DNA of 45,195 nucleotides from Prochlorococcaceae cyanobacterium jk18x1bzbins.87 (GCA_022826535.1 JAJDUS010000003.1:1-45195), one strand, 5' to 3'. Positions 8,154 to 16,099 are shown, numbered from the stretch's first letter. Notes: a model not told the origin generated them from the letters alone. Program-made: numbers and translations.

Positions 8154-9391
8154 ATCCAAGAGATCAAAATCTAATCAGAACTGTGCCAGTCCTATCCAAG
8201 AGGATCCTGCAAACTATTTTGGTAGCATTTGCTATCGTGTTCTTTTCTTCATCGATCAAGAATATCTTCCAAGTGTTCTTTGTATCGATGGCTGAGAGTT
8301 TTGATCAAACCCGCGGCGGCTTTGCGGTTTCCGCTTCAGTTTTCATGGTTGTCTTCGGTATCGCATCGCCGGTTGTGGGCTTTCTGGCGGACCATGTGGG
8401 CCCAAAACGGGTTCTCATTGGTGGGCTTCAGGCTGCTGGCATTGCACTCTTAGGTGGTGCAATACTATCCAACTATTGGTCGTTTGTTCTCTTCTACGGT
8501 GTTGTTGCATCTTTCGCGCTGGCTGCCATGACTTATGTCCCCACCGGCATCCTGGTTGGCCAGTCAGTTCCTAAGAAATACACTGGAATTGCGTATGCCA
8601 CACTCACTAGTGGAGCGGCCATTGGATTCATCTTGCTTTCTCCAGCCTGGGTATTTGCTCAGGAGTACTTCCACTGGCGGCAGGTCTTTTTTGTGGCTGG
8701 CTTGACGTTCTTGCTGCCGTTACAGATCCTTGCCATCCAGTACCTGCCAGATGCGCAGTCTAAACAATCAAACCCAGCATCAAAGCTGGCAACAATGTCT
8801 GAATTGCGTGACATCTTCACTTCACAAACATTTTTCGCACTGTCCCTCAGCTTCTTCGGCTGCGGCGTGACCATGGCCTTCGTTGATATTCATATGATCG
8901 CGCACTTTCAAGATATATTCTTAACACCACCACAGATTGCTGTAGTAATGATGATTTTCGGCGTGTCGGAATTGATTAGCGGTTTTGTTGCCGGCTGGTT
9001 CTGCGACCGGTTCCCCAAGGAATATATCATTGCCGCCTTCTATGGGCTGCGGTCAGTATCTTTGTTGCTTCTCGCAACCATGCCAAACCTCAGTGGCGTC
9101 ATTATGTTCTCAATTCTCTTTGGCTTGAGCTATATGGGGACAGTGATCGGTACTTCAACATATACACTGAGCGCTTTTGCCAAGACAAACAGAGGCTTGG
9201 TATTTGGATTCATTTGGATGATTCATCAACTGGGGGCATTTGCGAGTACACAACTTGGTGCTAACAGCTTTGATATCTTTGGAGATTATCACTTGGTCAT
9301 TATGATCGTGGGAGTCGTCTCCACACTATCAATGGTTATTTCTCTAGTCATTCTCCCGCCAACGCCTAGGAAGTTCCTGGAAAAACGGTAA
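8150..9391 (+). CDS. MFS transporter, probable exporter of the fusion protein's product
   Basis: 413 residues with about twelve hydrophobic segments and the MFS motif A GFLADHVGPKRVL between TM2 and TM3. A second related loop, GWFCDRFPKEY, lies in the C-terminal half, as expected for the duplicated MFS fold. It resembles the monocarboxylate/oxalate-formate group more than drug-resistance pumps, although substrate cannot be read from sequence. The start overlaps the stop of the fusion gene by four bases, so translation is coupled. By analogy with staphylopine-type clusters, where an MFS protein exports the metallophore, export is the likely direction; this is inference. Confidence 0.85.
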   Translation: MNPRDQNLIRTVPVLSKRILQTILVAFAIVFFSSSIKNIFQVFFVSMAESFDQTRGGFAVSASVFMVVFGIASPVVGFLADHVGPKRVLIGGLQAAGIALLGGAILSNYWSFVLFYGVVASFALAAMTYVPTGILVGQSVPKKYTGIAYATLTSGAAIGFILLSPAWVFAQEYFHWRQVFFVAGLTFLLPLQILAIQYLPDAQSKQSNPASKLATMSELRDIFTSQTFFALSLSFFGCGVTMAFVDIHMIAHFQDIFLTPPQIAVVMMIFGVSELISGFVAGWFCDRFPKEYIIAAFYGLRSVSLLLLATMPNLSGVIMFSILFGLSYMGTVIGTSTYTLSAFAKTNRGLVFGFIWMIHQLGAFASTQLGANSFDIFGDYHLVIMIVGVVSTLSMVISLVILPPTPRKFLEKR

Positions 9392-9430
9392 ACTGAACCT
9401 TGCCATATCTGAAAACTTTACTTGGAATCC

Positions 9431-9835
9431 ATGGAACTGCTGCGGGGGCGGGACCGCTGGAAGGATCAAGCTATTTCCTCAACCCATGCTGAAGCCCAAC
9501 GCCATGGCCTGCGACGGCATCTAAGCCGGAAAGCCAGAACCTCTGCCTAGTGGGGCACCACGGCTCCATGGCGGCTTTTTCTGGAGACCCACTTGCCGCC
9601 ACGCGCTGGGAAGATCGTGTTGGGAGCCATGAACCACATGGTGGTGGCACCCATGGAGGTGCAGGTGCGCTACCGCAGCGAACCCGTCACCGCCCGGTTG
9701 ATTCCCGACGGCGTCACCCAGGCCAGGCTAGTGTTCGAGATACCCCAGCTTTCCATCACCCCCGGCCAGGCGGCGGTGTTTTACGCAGAAGACCTGCTGC
9801 TGGGGGGCGGGCTCGTCACCCGTGAAATGGACTAA
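9431..9835 (+). pseudogene. mnmA: remnant of mnmA (tRNA 2-thiouridylase), C-terminal part with in-frame stop
   Basis: One frame from 9431 reads ELLRGRDRWKDQAISSTHA, resembling the GRDRxKDQSYFL region of MnmA. It then meets TAG at 9548-9550, and continues in the same frame with [14 protein letters not shown] and [19 protein letters not shown]. The last block is the characteristic C-terminal barrel of MnmA. About two thirds of the roughly 370-residue enzyme, including the PP-loop ATP site and both catalytic cysteines, is missing. MnmA thiolates U34 of Lys, Glu and Gln tRNAs. The remnant forms the right flank of the accessory island, just before tRNA-Pro. Confidence 0.75.
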
Positions 9836-9858
9836 GATGGGAACCGTGATGGATGTAT

Positions 9859-9932
9859 CGGGACGTAGCGCAGTTTGGTAGCGCGCTTGCTTTGGGAGCA
9901 AGATGTTGCAGGTTCAAATCCTGTCGCCTCGA
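9859..9932 (+). tRNA. tRNA-Pro (TGG)
   Basis: A cloverleaf of 74 bases with anticodon stem CTTGC-TTTGGGA-GCAAG carrying TGG. The D arm is GCGC-AGTTTGGTA-GCGC and the T arm GCAGG-TTCAAAT-CCTGT. The acceptor pairs CGGGACG with CGCCTCG, with one A-C mismatch at the fifth pair and one G-T pair. The discriminator is A. The mismatch is unusual and might mark slight decay or a sequencing error. Confidence 0.92.
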
Positions 9933-9970
9933 TTCCGTCCACCAGTGCCCACCCATCACCACCACCATCA

Positions 9971-11629
9971 TCAAGTAATCACGGTGGGGACAGCCATGCC
10001 GGTGTGTTGACGGATGCCTGCCAACTGGTCAGCCCCATGGATCAGCGGCGCCAGGGCCGTCTGGGGATCCAGATTCAGGGCGCCGCTGTTGGGCTCGTAA
10101 CGCTCCAGATAGAGCCGCAGGGTGGCCCCCTGGGTGCCGGTGCCGGACAGCCGGAAGATCATGCGGCTGCCATTCTCCAGCAGGATGCGTAGCCCCTGTC
10201 GGCTGCTGGTGGAGCCATCCACCGGGTCCGTGTAGGAAAACTCATCCGCCTGGCCAATCCTGTCACCTGCCAAAGCCTGGCCTGCCAGTTGGGGCAACCG
10301 GTCCCGCAGCGCCCCATACAACTCCGCCGCTGCCGTCTGTTCCACCCCCTCATAGTCGTGGCGGGAGTAGTAGTGGCGCCCGTAGGTGGCCCAGTGGCGT
10401 TCCATCAGGGTGGCCACGGAGCACCGCTCCGCCGCCAGGATGGACAACCAGAACAGCACTGCCCAGAGACCATCCTTTTCCCGCACATGATCGGAGCCGG
10501 TGCCAAAGCTTTCCTCCCCACAGAGGGTGATCTTGCCGGCATCCAGCAGGGTGCCAAAGAACTTCCAGCCGGTGGGGGTTTCATAACAGGGGATGGCCAG
10601 TGTCCGGGCCACCACGTCCACTGCGGCACTGGTGGGCATGGAACGGGCCACCCCAGCCAGGCCCTGGCGATAGCCCTTCACCTGGGTGGCATGGGCGGTG
10701 ATCACCGCCAGGCTGTCGCTGGGATTCACAAAGCACCCACGCCCTAGAATCATGTTGCGGTCCCCATCCCCATCACAGGCTGCCCCAAAGCAGAATTCAT
10801 CCCCTTGTAACAATGCGTCCGCCAGGGGTTTGGCATAGGTGAGGTTGGGATCAGGGTGGCCCCCACCAAAGTCCTCCAGGGGCAGGCCATGGCGCACCGT
10901 GCCGGCGGGCAATCCCAACAGGTCTTCAAAAATTCGCCGCCCATAGGGTCCCGTCACCGCATGGAGGGCATCGAAGGTGATGGGGAACCCGCTGCCGAGG
11001 AACACCCGGAGTTGGTCAAAGTCGAACAACTCCTGCATGAGCGCCACGAAGTCGTCCACCCCATCCACCACCTCCACGGCCATGGTTCCCAGTTGATGGC
11101 GGCCTGGTCGATCCAGGGAAATGGCGTCCGCCGTCACAATGGCATAGCGTTGCAGGGTCAATGTGGCCTGGTGGATGGCGTTGCTCAACTGTTCTGGCGC
11201 TGGTCCACCGTTGGTGCCATTAACCTTCACCCCAAAATCCTCCTCCGGCCCGCCGGGGTTATGGCTAGCGGAGAGGATGATGGCGCCAACACAGCCGGTT
11301 CTGGTGCGAATCAGATGGGAGGCGGCCGGCGTGGAGAGGATGCCGTCTGTGGTGGTGATGACCCGACCCACCCCATGGGCACAGGCCATGCGAAGGATCA
11401 CATCAATGGCCTGGCGGTTGCCGTAGCGACCATCTCCCCCCACCACCAGAGTTCCCCCCTGAATTCCTGGCAAGGTCTGCAGAACCGCCTCAAGGAAGCT
11501 TTCCAGGTAGTGGGGCTGTTGAAACACAGGAGTGGGTCGCCGCAGACCGGATGTGCCGGGCTTTTGGTCCTGGAAGGGTGTGGCCAGGGGGATGTGACGC
11601 ACCTGGGGGGCGGTGGTGCTAGCGGTCAT
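9971..11629 (-). CDS. pgm: phosphoglucomutase (alpha-D-glucose phosphate-specific)
   Basis: 552 residues, the usual length for bacterial Pgm. It interconverts glucose 1-phosphate and glucose 6-phosphate and feeds glycogen and sugar-nucleotide synthesis. Visible are the substrate loop KPGTSGLRRPT, the phosphoserine loop ILSASHNPGG, the metal loop CDGDGDRNM, a sugar-binding loop at GEESFGTGSDH, and the C-terminal phosphate loop FRLSGTGTQGATLRLY. I chose the ATG at 11627-11629, giving MTASTTAPQVRHIPLATPFQ, because the upstream extension is low-complexity. A broken second copy lies at 5495-5735. Confidence 0.95.
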   Translation of the reverse strand: MTASTTAPQVRHIPLATPFQDQKPGTSGLRRPTPVFQQPHYLESFLEAVLQTLPGIQGGTLVVGGDGRYGNRQAIDVILRMACAHGVGRVITTTDGILSTPAASHLIRTRTGCVGAIILSASHNPGGPEEDFGVKVNGTNGGPAPEQLSNAIHQATLTLQRYAIVTADAISLDRPGRHQLGTMAVEVVDGVDDFVALMQELFDFDQLRVFLGSGFPITFDALHAVTGPYGRRIFEDLLGLPAGTVRHGLPLEDFGGGHPDPNLTYAKPLADALLQGDEFCFGAACDGDGDRNMILGRGCFVNPSDSLAVITAHATQVKGYRQGLAGVARSMPTSAAVDVVARTLAIPCYETPTGWKFFGTLLDAGKITLCGEESFGTGSDHVREKDGLWAVLFWLSILAAERCSVATLMERHWATYGRHYYSRHDYEGVEQTAAAELYGALRDRLPQLAGQALAGDRIGQADEFSYTDPVDGSTSSRQGLRILLENGSRMIFRLSGTGTQGATLRLYLERYEPNSGALNLDPQTALAPLIHGADQLAGIRQHTGMAVPTVIT

Positions 11630-11821
11630 GGGAAAAGCCTGCTGCGCGGCCCAAGGTAGCCATGGACGTTCCCCTTGGGTGGCGGGAAATCCCATGGATG
11701 GCAGGGGCGGGGGCATCCAGGGAAAGCACCGGTCGTAACAAACGCTTGCAAAGACTGGGAAGCGGCCCCTTGCTTCCGAAAGAATCCATTAACTTCTCCC
11801 CATAGAATTTTGGAGCCGTCA

Positions 11822-12082
11822 ATGGAACTGGCAATCATCGCCCTTCTGGCATCCTTTGCTGTTGTCGTCTCCCTGCTGACCCTGCGCACCTTACGCTTTG
11901 CCACCCATCATCGCTTCTCCTTCATGGGATTGGCCCTCTTCACCATGGCCTATGTGGCCATCATCAGCACCGTTATCAACGCCGCCGAGCAGCCGGAGCT
12001 GGCCCGTAACGTGATCATTGGCCTACACCTTCCCCTTCTTGTGGGGGTGATGGTGGCGACACCACGGCTTAAGGGCCGGTGA
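11822..12082 (+). CDS. small membrane protein of unknown function
   Basis: 86 residues with three hydrophobic segments (ELAIIALLASFAVVVSLLTL, FMGLALFTMAYVAIISTVI and LHLPLLVGVMVATP) and a basic C-terminus, so an inner-membrane protein. The start ATG at 11822 fits the first transmembrane segment. It is followed after 7 bases by the frameshifted DUF1772-like gene on the same strand. I do not recognise a family. Confidence 0.65.
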   Translation: MELAIIALLASFAVVVSLLTLRTLRFATHHRFSFMGLALFTMAYVAIISTVINAAEQPELARNVIIGLHLPLLVGVMVATPRLKGR

Positions 12083-12089
12083 TAGGGGG

Positions 12090-12634
12090 ATGATGCCAAT
12101 CGACCCAGATGCAGAGGCATTCTGCTGGAGAAGTCCCCAGTTTTTGTGGAATGAAACAATCGCCGCCGCCAGCGCGCTTTGGTTTGCATTGATGGCCGGT
12201 TTCTTTTTCGCATTTTCCTCTGCGGTGCTGCCGGGATTGTCTCTGGCAGCAGCGGAGGAACCCGGCATGATCGCGATGTGGGACATCAATATCACGGTCC
12301 GCAACACCTTGTTCGCAGCCGGTTTCCGGGTTGCTCTTGCCCTGGTCATTGGTGGCGCTCTGCTATCAGGAGTCCGGTGGCAGCAGAGCTGGCCGTTTCT
12401 GCTTTTCCGCTGCCTGGTCTACCCAGGCGGTGTTTTCGCGGCCACGGCCACCGGCAATGTCCCGCTGAAATGGGAACGTGCCACCATGTCGGCTGGTCTT
12501 GCGGAAAACTGGTCCCCCACTGGAGCCGGTACCAGACAGACTGGAGCCGGTTAAATCACATCAGGATGACAGCAGCCTTCCTCACGGCCACAACGGTCCT
12601 GACCCCGTTTGTGCGTGGTGACACTTCGGTTTGA
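12090..12634 (+). pseudogene. anthrone-oxygenase-like (DUF1772) membrane protein, frameshifted
   Basis: The first frame gives a membrane protein with FFFAFSSAVLPGLS, MWDINITVRNTLFAAGF and TGNVPLKWERA, the pattern of DUF1772/anthrone-oxygenase-like proteins. It then runs into junk and a stop at 12554. From about 12516 another frame continues the expected family ending: HWSRYQTDWSRLNHIRMTAA. The shift sits in a run of five C at 12514-12518. This is either a true frameshift, a phase-variable tract, or a base-calling error; otherwise the gene is complete at about 180 codons. Confidence 0.6.
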
Positions 12635-12799
12635 CCACTGCTGGAACAGCAGCTGCTAGAGTCGCTCCATAAGGTCACCACCCATGGCACGCAGTGCCCT
12701 CAAAAGTTAAGCCCGCGACAAAAGCCAATCCTCCGTGGGGCATGTACACCCTGTTGGGCGGTATCCCTTTTTCTTACCATCCTTGTCTTTGGTAAGCTT

Positions 12800-13084
12800 G
12801 TGGAAGAAGACGCCCGCCGATGGTTTACCCCTGCCCTGGTGGGCACAGTTGCATTGAGCTTTCTGGCAGAGCTGCCTGGGAGTCCCACTGAGATGAAGGC
12901 AGACATCAGCGGATTCCGTACTGATGTCAATGGGGATTTCAAAAATCTCCGTGCCGAATCCAAGGATGGTGTCAGGGTGTCCCATAATGATCTCAGTGCT
13001 CCCATTGATCAACAGGAAGTGGCTATCAATCAAATGCCCATGGAGCTCAAGGAGGAAGTTCGGGAACTCCGCAAGGGGGGCTAG
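12800..13084 (+). CDS. short membrane-anchored coiled-coil protein, possibly truncated
   Basis: 94 residues from a GTG. A hydrophobic segment (LVGTVALSFLAEL) is followed by a helical region with repeated ISGFRTDVNGDFKNLRAESK-type heptads, ending KEEVRELRKGG. The organisation, one membrane segment followed by a coiled coil, resembles the longer protein at 37415-37942, though sequence identity is low. A MITE begins 29 bases after the stop. The N-terminus is short and the region has other signs of decay, so it may be a fragment. Confidence 0.4.
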   Translation: MEEDARRWFTPALVGTVALSFLAELPGSPTEMKADISGFRTDVNGDFKNLRAESKDGVRVSHNDLSAPIDQQEVAINQMPMELKEEVRELRKGG

Positions 13085-13113
13085 CAGGGATATGCCGAGA
13101 TTAACGCTGGTAG

Positions 13114-13225
13114 GGAAACACTGGGAAACCCCTTTCTGGCTCAGTCCTGACTTTTCAAAAGCCTTGCTGTAAGAGAGGAGTGAGAGTCTTCGTGTGAAAG
13201 CACTTTGGGGGTTTCCAGACTTTCC
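13114..13225. mobile_element. 112-bp MITE related to the IS5-family element at 40777
   Basis: The left end GGAAACACTGGGAAACCCCT and the right end, reverse complement GGAAAGTCTGGAAACCCCC, form imperfect terminal inverted repeats. About 100 bases match the left end of the IS5-family element at 40777-40890, including CCCCTTTCTGGCTCAGTCCT. It encodes nothing. It is probably a non-autonomous derivative mobilised by that element. Flanking four-base sequences are not identical, so the target duplication has decayed. Confidence 0.7.
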
Positions 13226-13662
13226 CTCAATGACCTCCTACTGCTGAACCATGTACAGCAGTCACGCCTCTTTCATCTTTTTCATCAATGTCAGCACCAA
13301 CTTTTATCAATTTACCCACATTTTGTATATCCAAATAAGGGAGACATTGGCCTAAGTAATTGTCTCATAATAATCTCTATGGGATCAGGTCTGTTACAGA
13401 TGAATTTACAAATTTTAACATTGTCGCCGTGGTCACGGGTGAACCATGGGATGGTTTCCCCATAGGCCCTCTGCCTTGCCCGGGATGGTTAATGCCTCAC
13501 TCGGGGGGCCAGCCGCTGTTTCCCTGCTACGGTGTGGTCCCCTGCTGTACCCAAGCCCCGTCGTCAACGGCGGCTTTTGATGCTGAGGCTACAGTGCGAT
13601 GAGTTTGTAACTGCTTCAGCGCTTGGTTGGGACCCTCGCCGCCGGACTAGTGGAGAAGCTAA
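13226..13662. other. intergenic stretch with no recognisable gene
   Basis: About 440 bases between two MITEs. Short open frames occur on the plus strand, but none has a recognisable family, a ribosome-binding site or coding-like composition. The first 200 bases are more AT-rich than the surroundings. I see no RNA gene. Confidence 0.5.
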
Positions 13663-13771
13663 GGAACCTCTGAACAAGCCGGAGTCGTCCGCCATCAGGC
13701 TCCTGCTTCCCCTGTCTCTACTGGGCTTCCCAAAACTCTCAGGGTCTCAAGGGGACTTGTTCAGAAGTTCC
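13663..13771. mobile_element. 109-bp MITE with CTAA target duplication
   Basis: Terminal inverted repeats: left GGAACCTCTGAACAAGCC, right in reverse complement GGAACTTCTGAACAAGTC. The element is flanked by CTAA on both sides (13659-13662 and 13772-13775), matching the YTAR target preference of IS5-group elements. It has no coding capacity. Its ends differ from those of the MITE at 13114, so it belongs to a separate family. The bioC start lies 45 bases beyond the right duplication. Confidence 0.8.
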
Positions 13772-13819
13772 CTAAGCGGATGTGGAGCCCATGTAAGACT
13801 TCCTCGGGAGCAATAGGCC

Positions 13820-14659
13820 ATGGAGCGTCAAGCCACCCCAATCCTGAATGCTGAGGCATCCAGGCAGGCAGGAATCCTCGCCATTTATGGGGAGGAGCAG
13901 GTCAAAGCCCAGAATGCTGACTGCCGCTGCGTCATCGGACCAGCGGCAGCCGCCGCCTATGTCCGTGAGGCCAGATTGCAGCAGGCTGTGGCCCGGCGAT
14001 TGGCTGCGCTTTGGCGCTGCACACTGGCCAACTGCTTGCCGTCAGGGCCACGGCTGGATCTGGGGGGCGGCGCGGGCACCTTGGCCATGGCCTTGGCCGG
14101 GAAGGGGTGTCCCCCGCTGGAGGTGGTGGATCGCAGCGTGTCCCTCCTGCGCCTGGCGACGGGGTTGCAGGTGCGCCCTTGGAATTTGGACCGGGGGTTG
14201 CCCGTGGCAGAGCCCGCCTTGCTGGCCAGCAGCTTTGCCCTCCACTGGCTGAGCCAGCCCCTGGAGAGCCTCCGCCAATGGTGTCAAGCCTTGCGGCCTG
14301 GAGGCCAGTTGCTGCTGGCGGTACCCACATCCGGCAGCTTCACCAGTTGGCGGCAGGCCGCACACCAGGCGGATGTGCCCTGGACGGGGTTGCCTCTCCC
14401 CTCAGCCCCACTGCTGCAAGAGGTGTTGGCAGTCCAACTGCGGCTGCACCATTGCTGCCTCTTGCAGCGGAGCCAGGACTGGCCCTCCGCCTTGGCCTTC
14501 TTCCGCCACTTGAAACGCCTGGGGCTCACGGGCGGCGCCGGTGGTTGTCTGGGGCCAGCCCAACTGCGCCGGGTGGATCGTTGCTGGCCCAGATGTTCCC
14601 AAGGCAATGTGGCCGTGGAGTGGGAGGTGTTGATGGCGGTGGGGGAGAAGCGGAAATGA
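13820..14659 (+). CDS. bioC: BioC-like malonyl-ACP O-methyltransferase
   Basis: 279 residues. BioC methylates malonyl-ACP to prime synthesis of the pimeloyl chain of biotin. The SAM-binding loop is LDLGGGAGTLA and the post-I acidic residue is in EVVDRS. The motif ASSFALHWLSQPL matches the BioC-type S-N-x-A-L-Q-W. Before it, GPAAAAAYVREARLQQAVAR matches the BioC N-terminal pattern F-x2-A-A-x2-Y...A-x-L-Q. The first 35 or so residues have no counterpart that I know of, so the true start may be downstream of 13820. A general SAM methyltransferase role cannot be excluded. Confidence 0.7.
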   Translation: MERQATPILNAEASRQAGILAIYGEEQVKAQNADCRCVIGPAAAAAYVREARLQQAVARRLAALWRCTLANCLPSGPRLDLGGGAGTLAMALAGKGCPPLEVVDRSVSLLRLATGLQVRPWNLDRGLPVAEPALLASSFALHWLSQPLESLRQWCQALRPGGQLLLAVPTSGSFTSWRQAAHQADVPWTGLPLPSAPLLQEVLAVQLRLHHCCLLQRSQDWPSALAFFRHLKRLGLTGGAGGCLGPAQLRRVDRCWPRCSQGNVAVEWEVLMAVGEKRK

Positions 14660-14753
14660 ACGGAGCGGGAAGACGGCCAGCGCGGCCCCTGAACTGTGCT
14701 ACGTTACAAAAAAGCCTTGAACAACCAAGCAGCTTTCAACTTGAAAGATTCCC

Positions 14754-15011
14754 ATGAATCGGCTTTTCGTCTCACTGCTTGCGGCCTCTCTTGTGGCAGG
14801 AACATCCCCTGCTGGCGCCTTAGGCAATGGGCCTGTTTTGGAAGTTCCCTCTCAAAGATCCCCAAACGTCTCCACCTCTTCACTGGCCTCCACCCCTTCA
14901 CTGGAGAGCTTGGCGGATGTGGACGAAGATATTGAGTTGAATCGTGAGGCCGATGACCGCTTGCTGGATGGGCAAGCCCCAGTCCCTGTCAATCTGAGCG
15001 AACTTGTCTAA
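14754..15011 (+). CDS. small secreted hypothetical protein
   Basis: 85 residues. Residues 1-24 form a signal peptide (MNRLFVSLLAASLVAGTSPA, then GALG). The mature part is Ser/Pro-rich and then acidic (ADVDEDIELNREADDRLLD). It is probably exported to the periplasm or surface. No family is recognised. Its stop codon lies within the CTAA duplication that borders the following MITE, so the insertion may have trimmed or replaced the original C-terminus. Confidence 0.55.
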   Translation: MNRLFVSLLAASLVAGTSPAGALGNGPVLEVPSQRSPNVSTSSLASTPSLESLADVDEDIELNREADDRLLDGQAPVPVNLSELV

Positions 15012-15141
15012 AGAGAACCACGAAAATCGCTGGTCCCCTGACCGAACAAACCTGATTGCCCATGCAAACTCTCTCCAAAACTGGTCTCTTCATGACGAGA
15101 GGGCACTCCATGGGGAAGAATGCCCAATTTTTTGAGATGCC
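15012..15141. mobile_element. 130-bp MITE related to the one at 5783
   Basis: The left end AGAGAACCACGAAAATCG and the right end, reverse complement GCATCTCAAAAAATTGGG, resemble the ends of the MITE at 5783-5913, and the size is nearly equal. CTAA occurs on both sides (15008-15011 and 15142-15145). The right duplication touches the ATG of the relE-like gene. The inverted repeats are less perfect than in the 5783 copy. Confidence 0.6.
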
Positions 15142-15145
15142 CTAA

Positions 15146-15439
15146 ATGAGTTATGATTTATACCTTCATCCGAAGGCGCTCCAGGAGTTCAAGAGATTGG
15201 ATTCTGCAGTTCGGGAGCGGTTCCGTCAGAAGCTTGCTGAATGACTACAAAGCCCCCGTGTTCCTGGTAGCCGAGTTAAAGGGGCGGTTGACCGATACAA
15301 GATCAAGATACGCAACCCCGGCTTCCGGCTGATCTATGACCTTCAGCATCATGGTCCCAATGATCAACGGCTTGTTGTCCTCGTGCTCAAGAAACGGGCA
15401 GACAATCCTTATGGTGAGATTGGCAAGTGCTCTGAGTAG
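15146..15439 (+). pseudogene. RelE/ParE-family toxin gene with in-frame TGA
   Basis: A 97-codon frame interrupted only by TGA at 15242-15244 (codon 33). Before it: MSYDLYLHPKALQEFKRLDS and RERFRQKLAE. After it, in the same frame: VDRYKIKIRNPGFRLIYDL and VVLVLKKRADNPYGEI. This is the full RelE/ParE plan: N-terminal helices, then the central R-x-R-x-G-x-x-R-x-x-Y strand pair, then the K-R-x-x-x-x-Y end. The position normally carries an Arg or similar, so CGA to TGA is a likely change. No antitoxin gene is next to it, and a MITE abuts its start. Confidence 0.8.
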
Positions 15440-15464
15440 TCGGACTTGCTGGAAAACTCGGCCA

Positions 15465-15532
15465 AGTTGCAGGGCAAAGACGGCACCGGAGTAGGAGGTG
15501 TTGATGGCGGTGGGGGAGAAGTGGAAGTGAAG
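15465..15532 (+). repeat. partial duplicate of the bioC 3' end
   Basis: GGAGGTGTTGATGGCGGTGG and the next bases repeat the last 45 or so bases of the bioC gene (14622-14665) almost exactly. Weaker similarity extends upstream. The copy is not in a usable frame. Sequence from here to 15570 holds nothing else that I recognise. Confidence 0.7.
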
Positions 15533-15569
15533 GGACGTGCATCGCCGCATGCTATGTATGGGGCAGCAT

Positions 15570-16039
15570 TCAGCCTGTTGTGATCGGCTGCACAGAGTAT
15601 GCCTTGAACGCATCAGCCATCATTTCTTCTTCTGATGTCTTGTGCAGTGCATAGCTGGGAGCCACGATTGGCGCAACGTGTTCGACGGTCATGGCAATCA
15701 CGTTGCGCACAAAAACCTGTTCCCGGCGATGGCGCGCAAGGGAGCGGATCTGTCTGCAAAACCGGCATCTTTGCGCCCGATAACGTGGGCAGCGCCAACC
15801 AGCTTGAAGCCTTTCTGACGAAAGACATCGACAAAACTCACACAGCAAGCCGGCGTTGTCCGCAGATTCCGCACCGACCCGCCTGAGGCAATGTCTGCGA
15901 TCACAATGGTTTTGTCATCATGCACGCGCCATAGCTCTTTGGGACTGACATTCGGGATTCCATCCCCACTGACGGTTGCCAGCCAGCAGAGAACCGCCCT
16001 GTCGATTTCCTGCTTGACCATGGCATCAAGTATCATCAA
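15570..16039 (-). pseudogene. pyridoxamine-5'-phosphate-oxidase-like flavin protein, frameshifted
   Basis: The first frame reads KQEIDRAVLCWLATVSGDG, PNVSPKELW, IADIASGGSVRNLRTTP and SFVDVFRQKGFKL. This is the split-barrel FMN-binding family related to PNPOx. It stops at 15698, but another frame continues the expected ending: VFVRNVIAMTVEHVAPIVA and SYALHKTSEEEMM. The shift lies at a run of five A (15711-15715 on the plus strand). Apart from this single-base problem the gene is of full length, so a sequencing error or a recent mutation are both possible. The substrate is unknown. Confidence 0.75.
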
Positions 16040-16099
16040 ACTGAATCATCAAGTCGCTTGGGGGAACATCAGGGAGTCTTCCAGATGAGGCCAGGAAAG

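Noticed and set aside
9859-9932. tRNA-Pro as a phage-type attachment site for the island
   Set aside because: I found no direct repeat of the tRNA 3' end near 5.7 kb and no integrase gene.
15242-15244. TGA in the relE-like gene as selenocysteine or a recoded stop
   Set aside because: No SECIS-like hairpin is apparent, and RelE toxins have no selenocysteine; a nonsense mutation is simpler.
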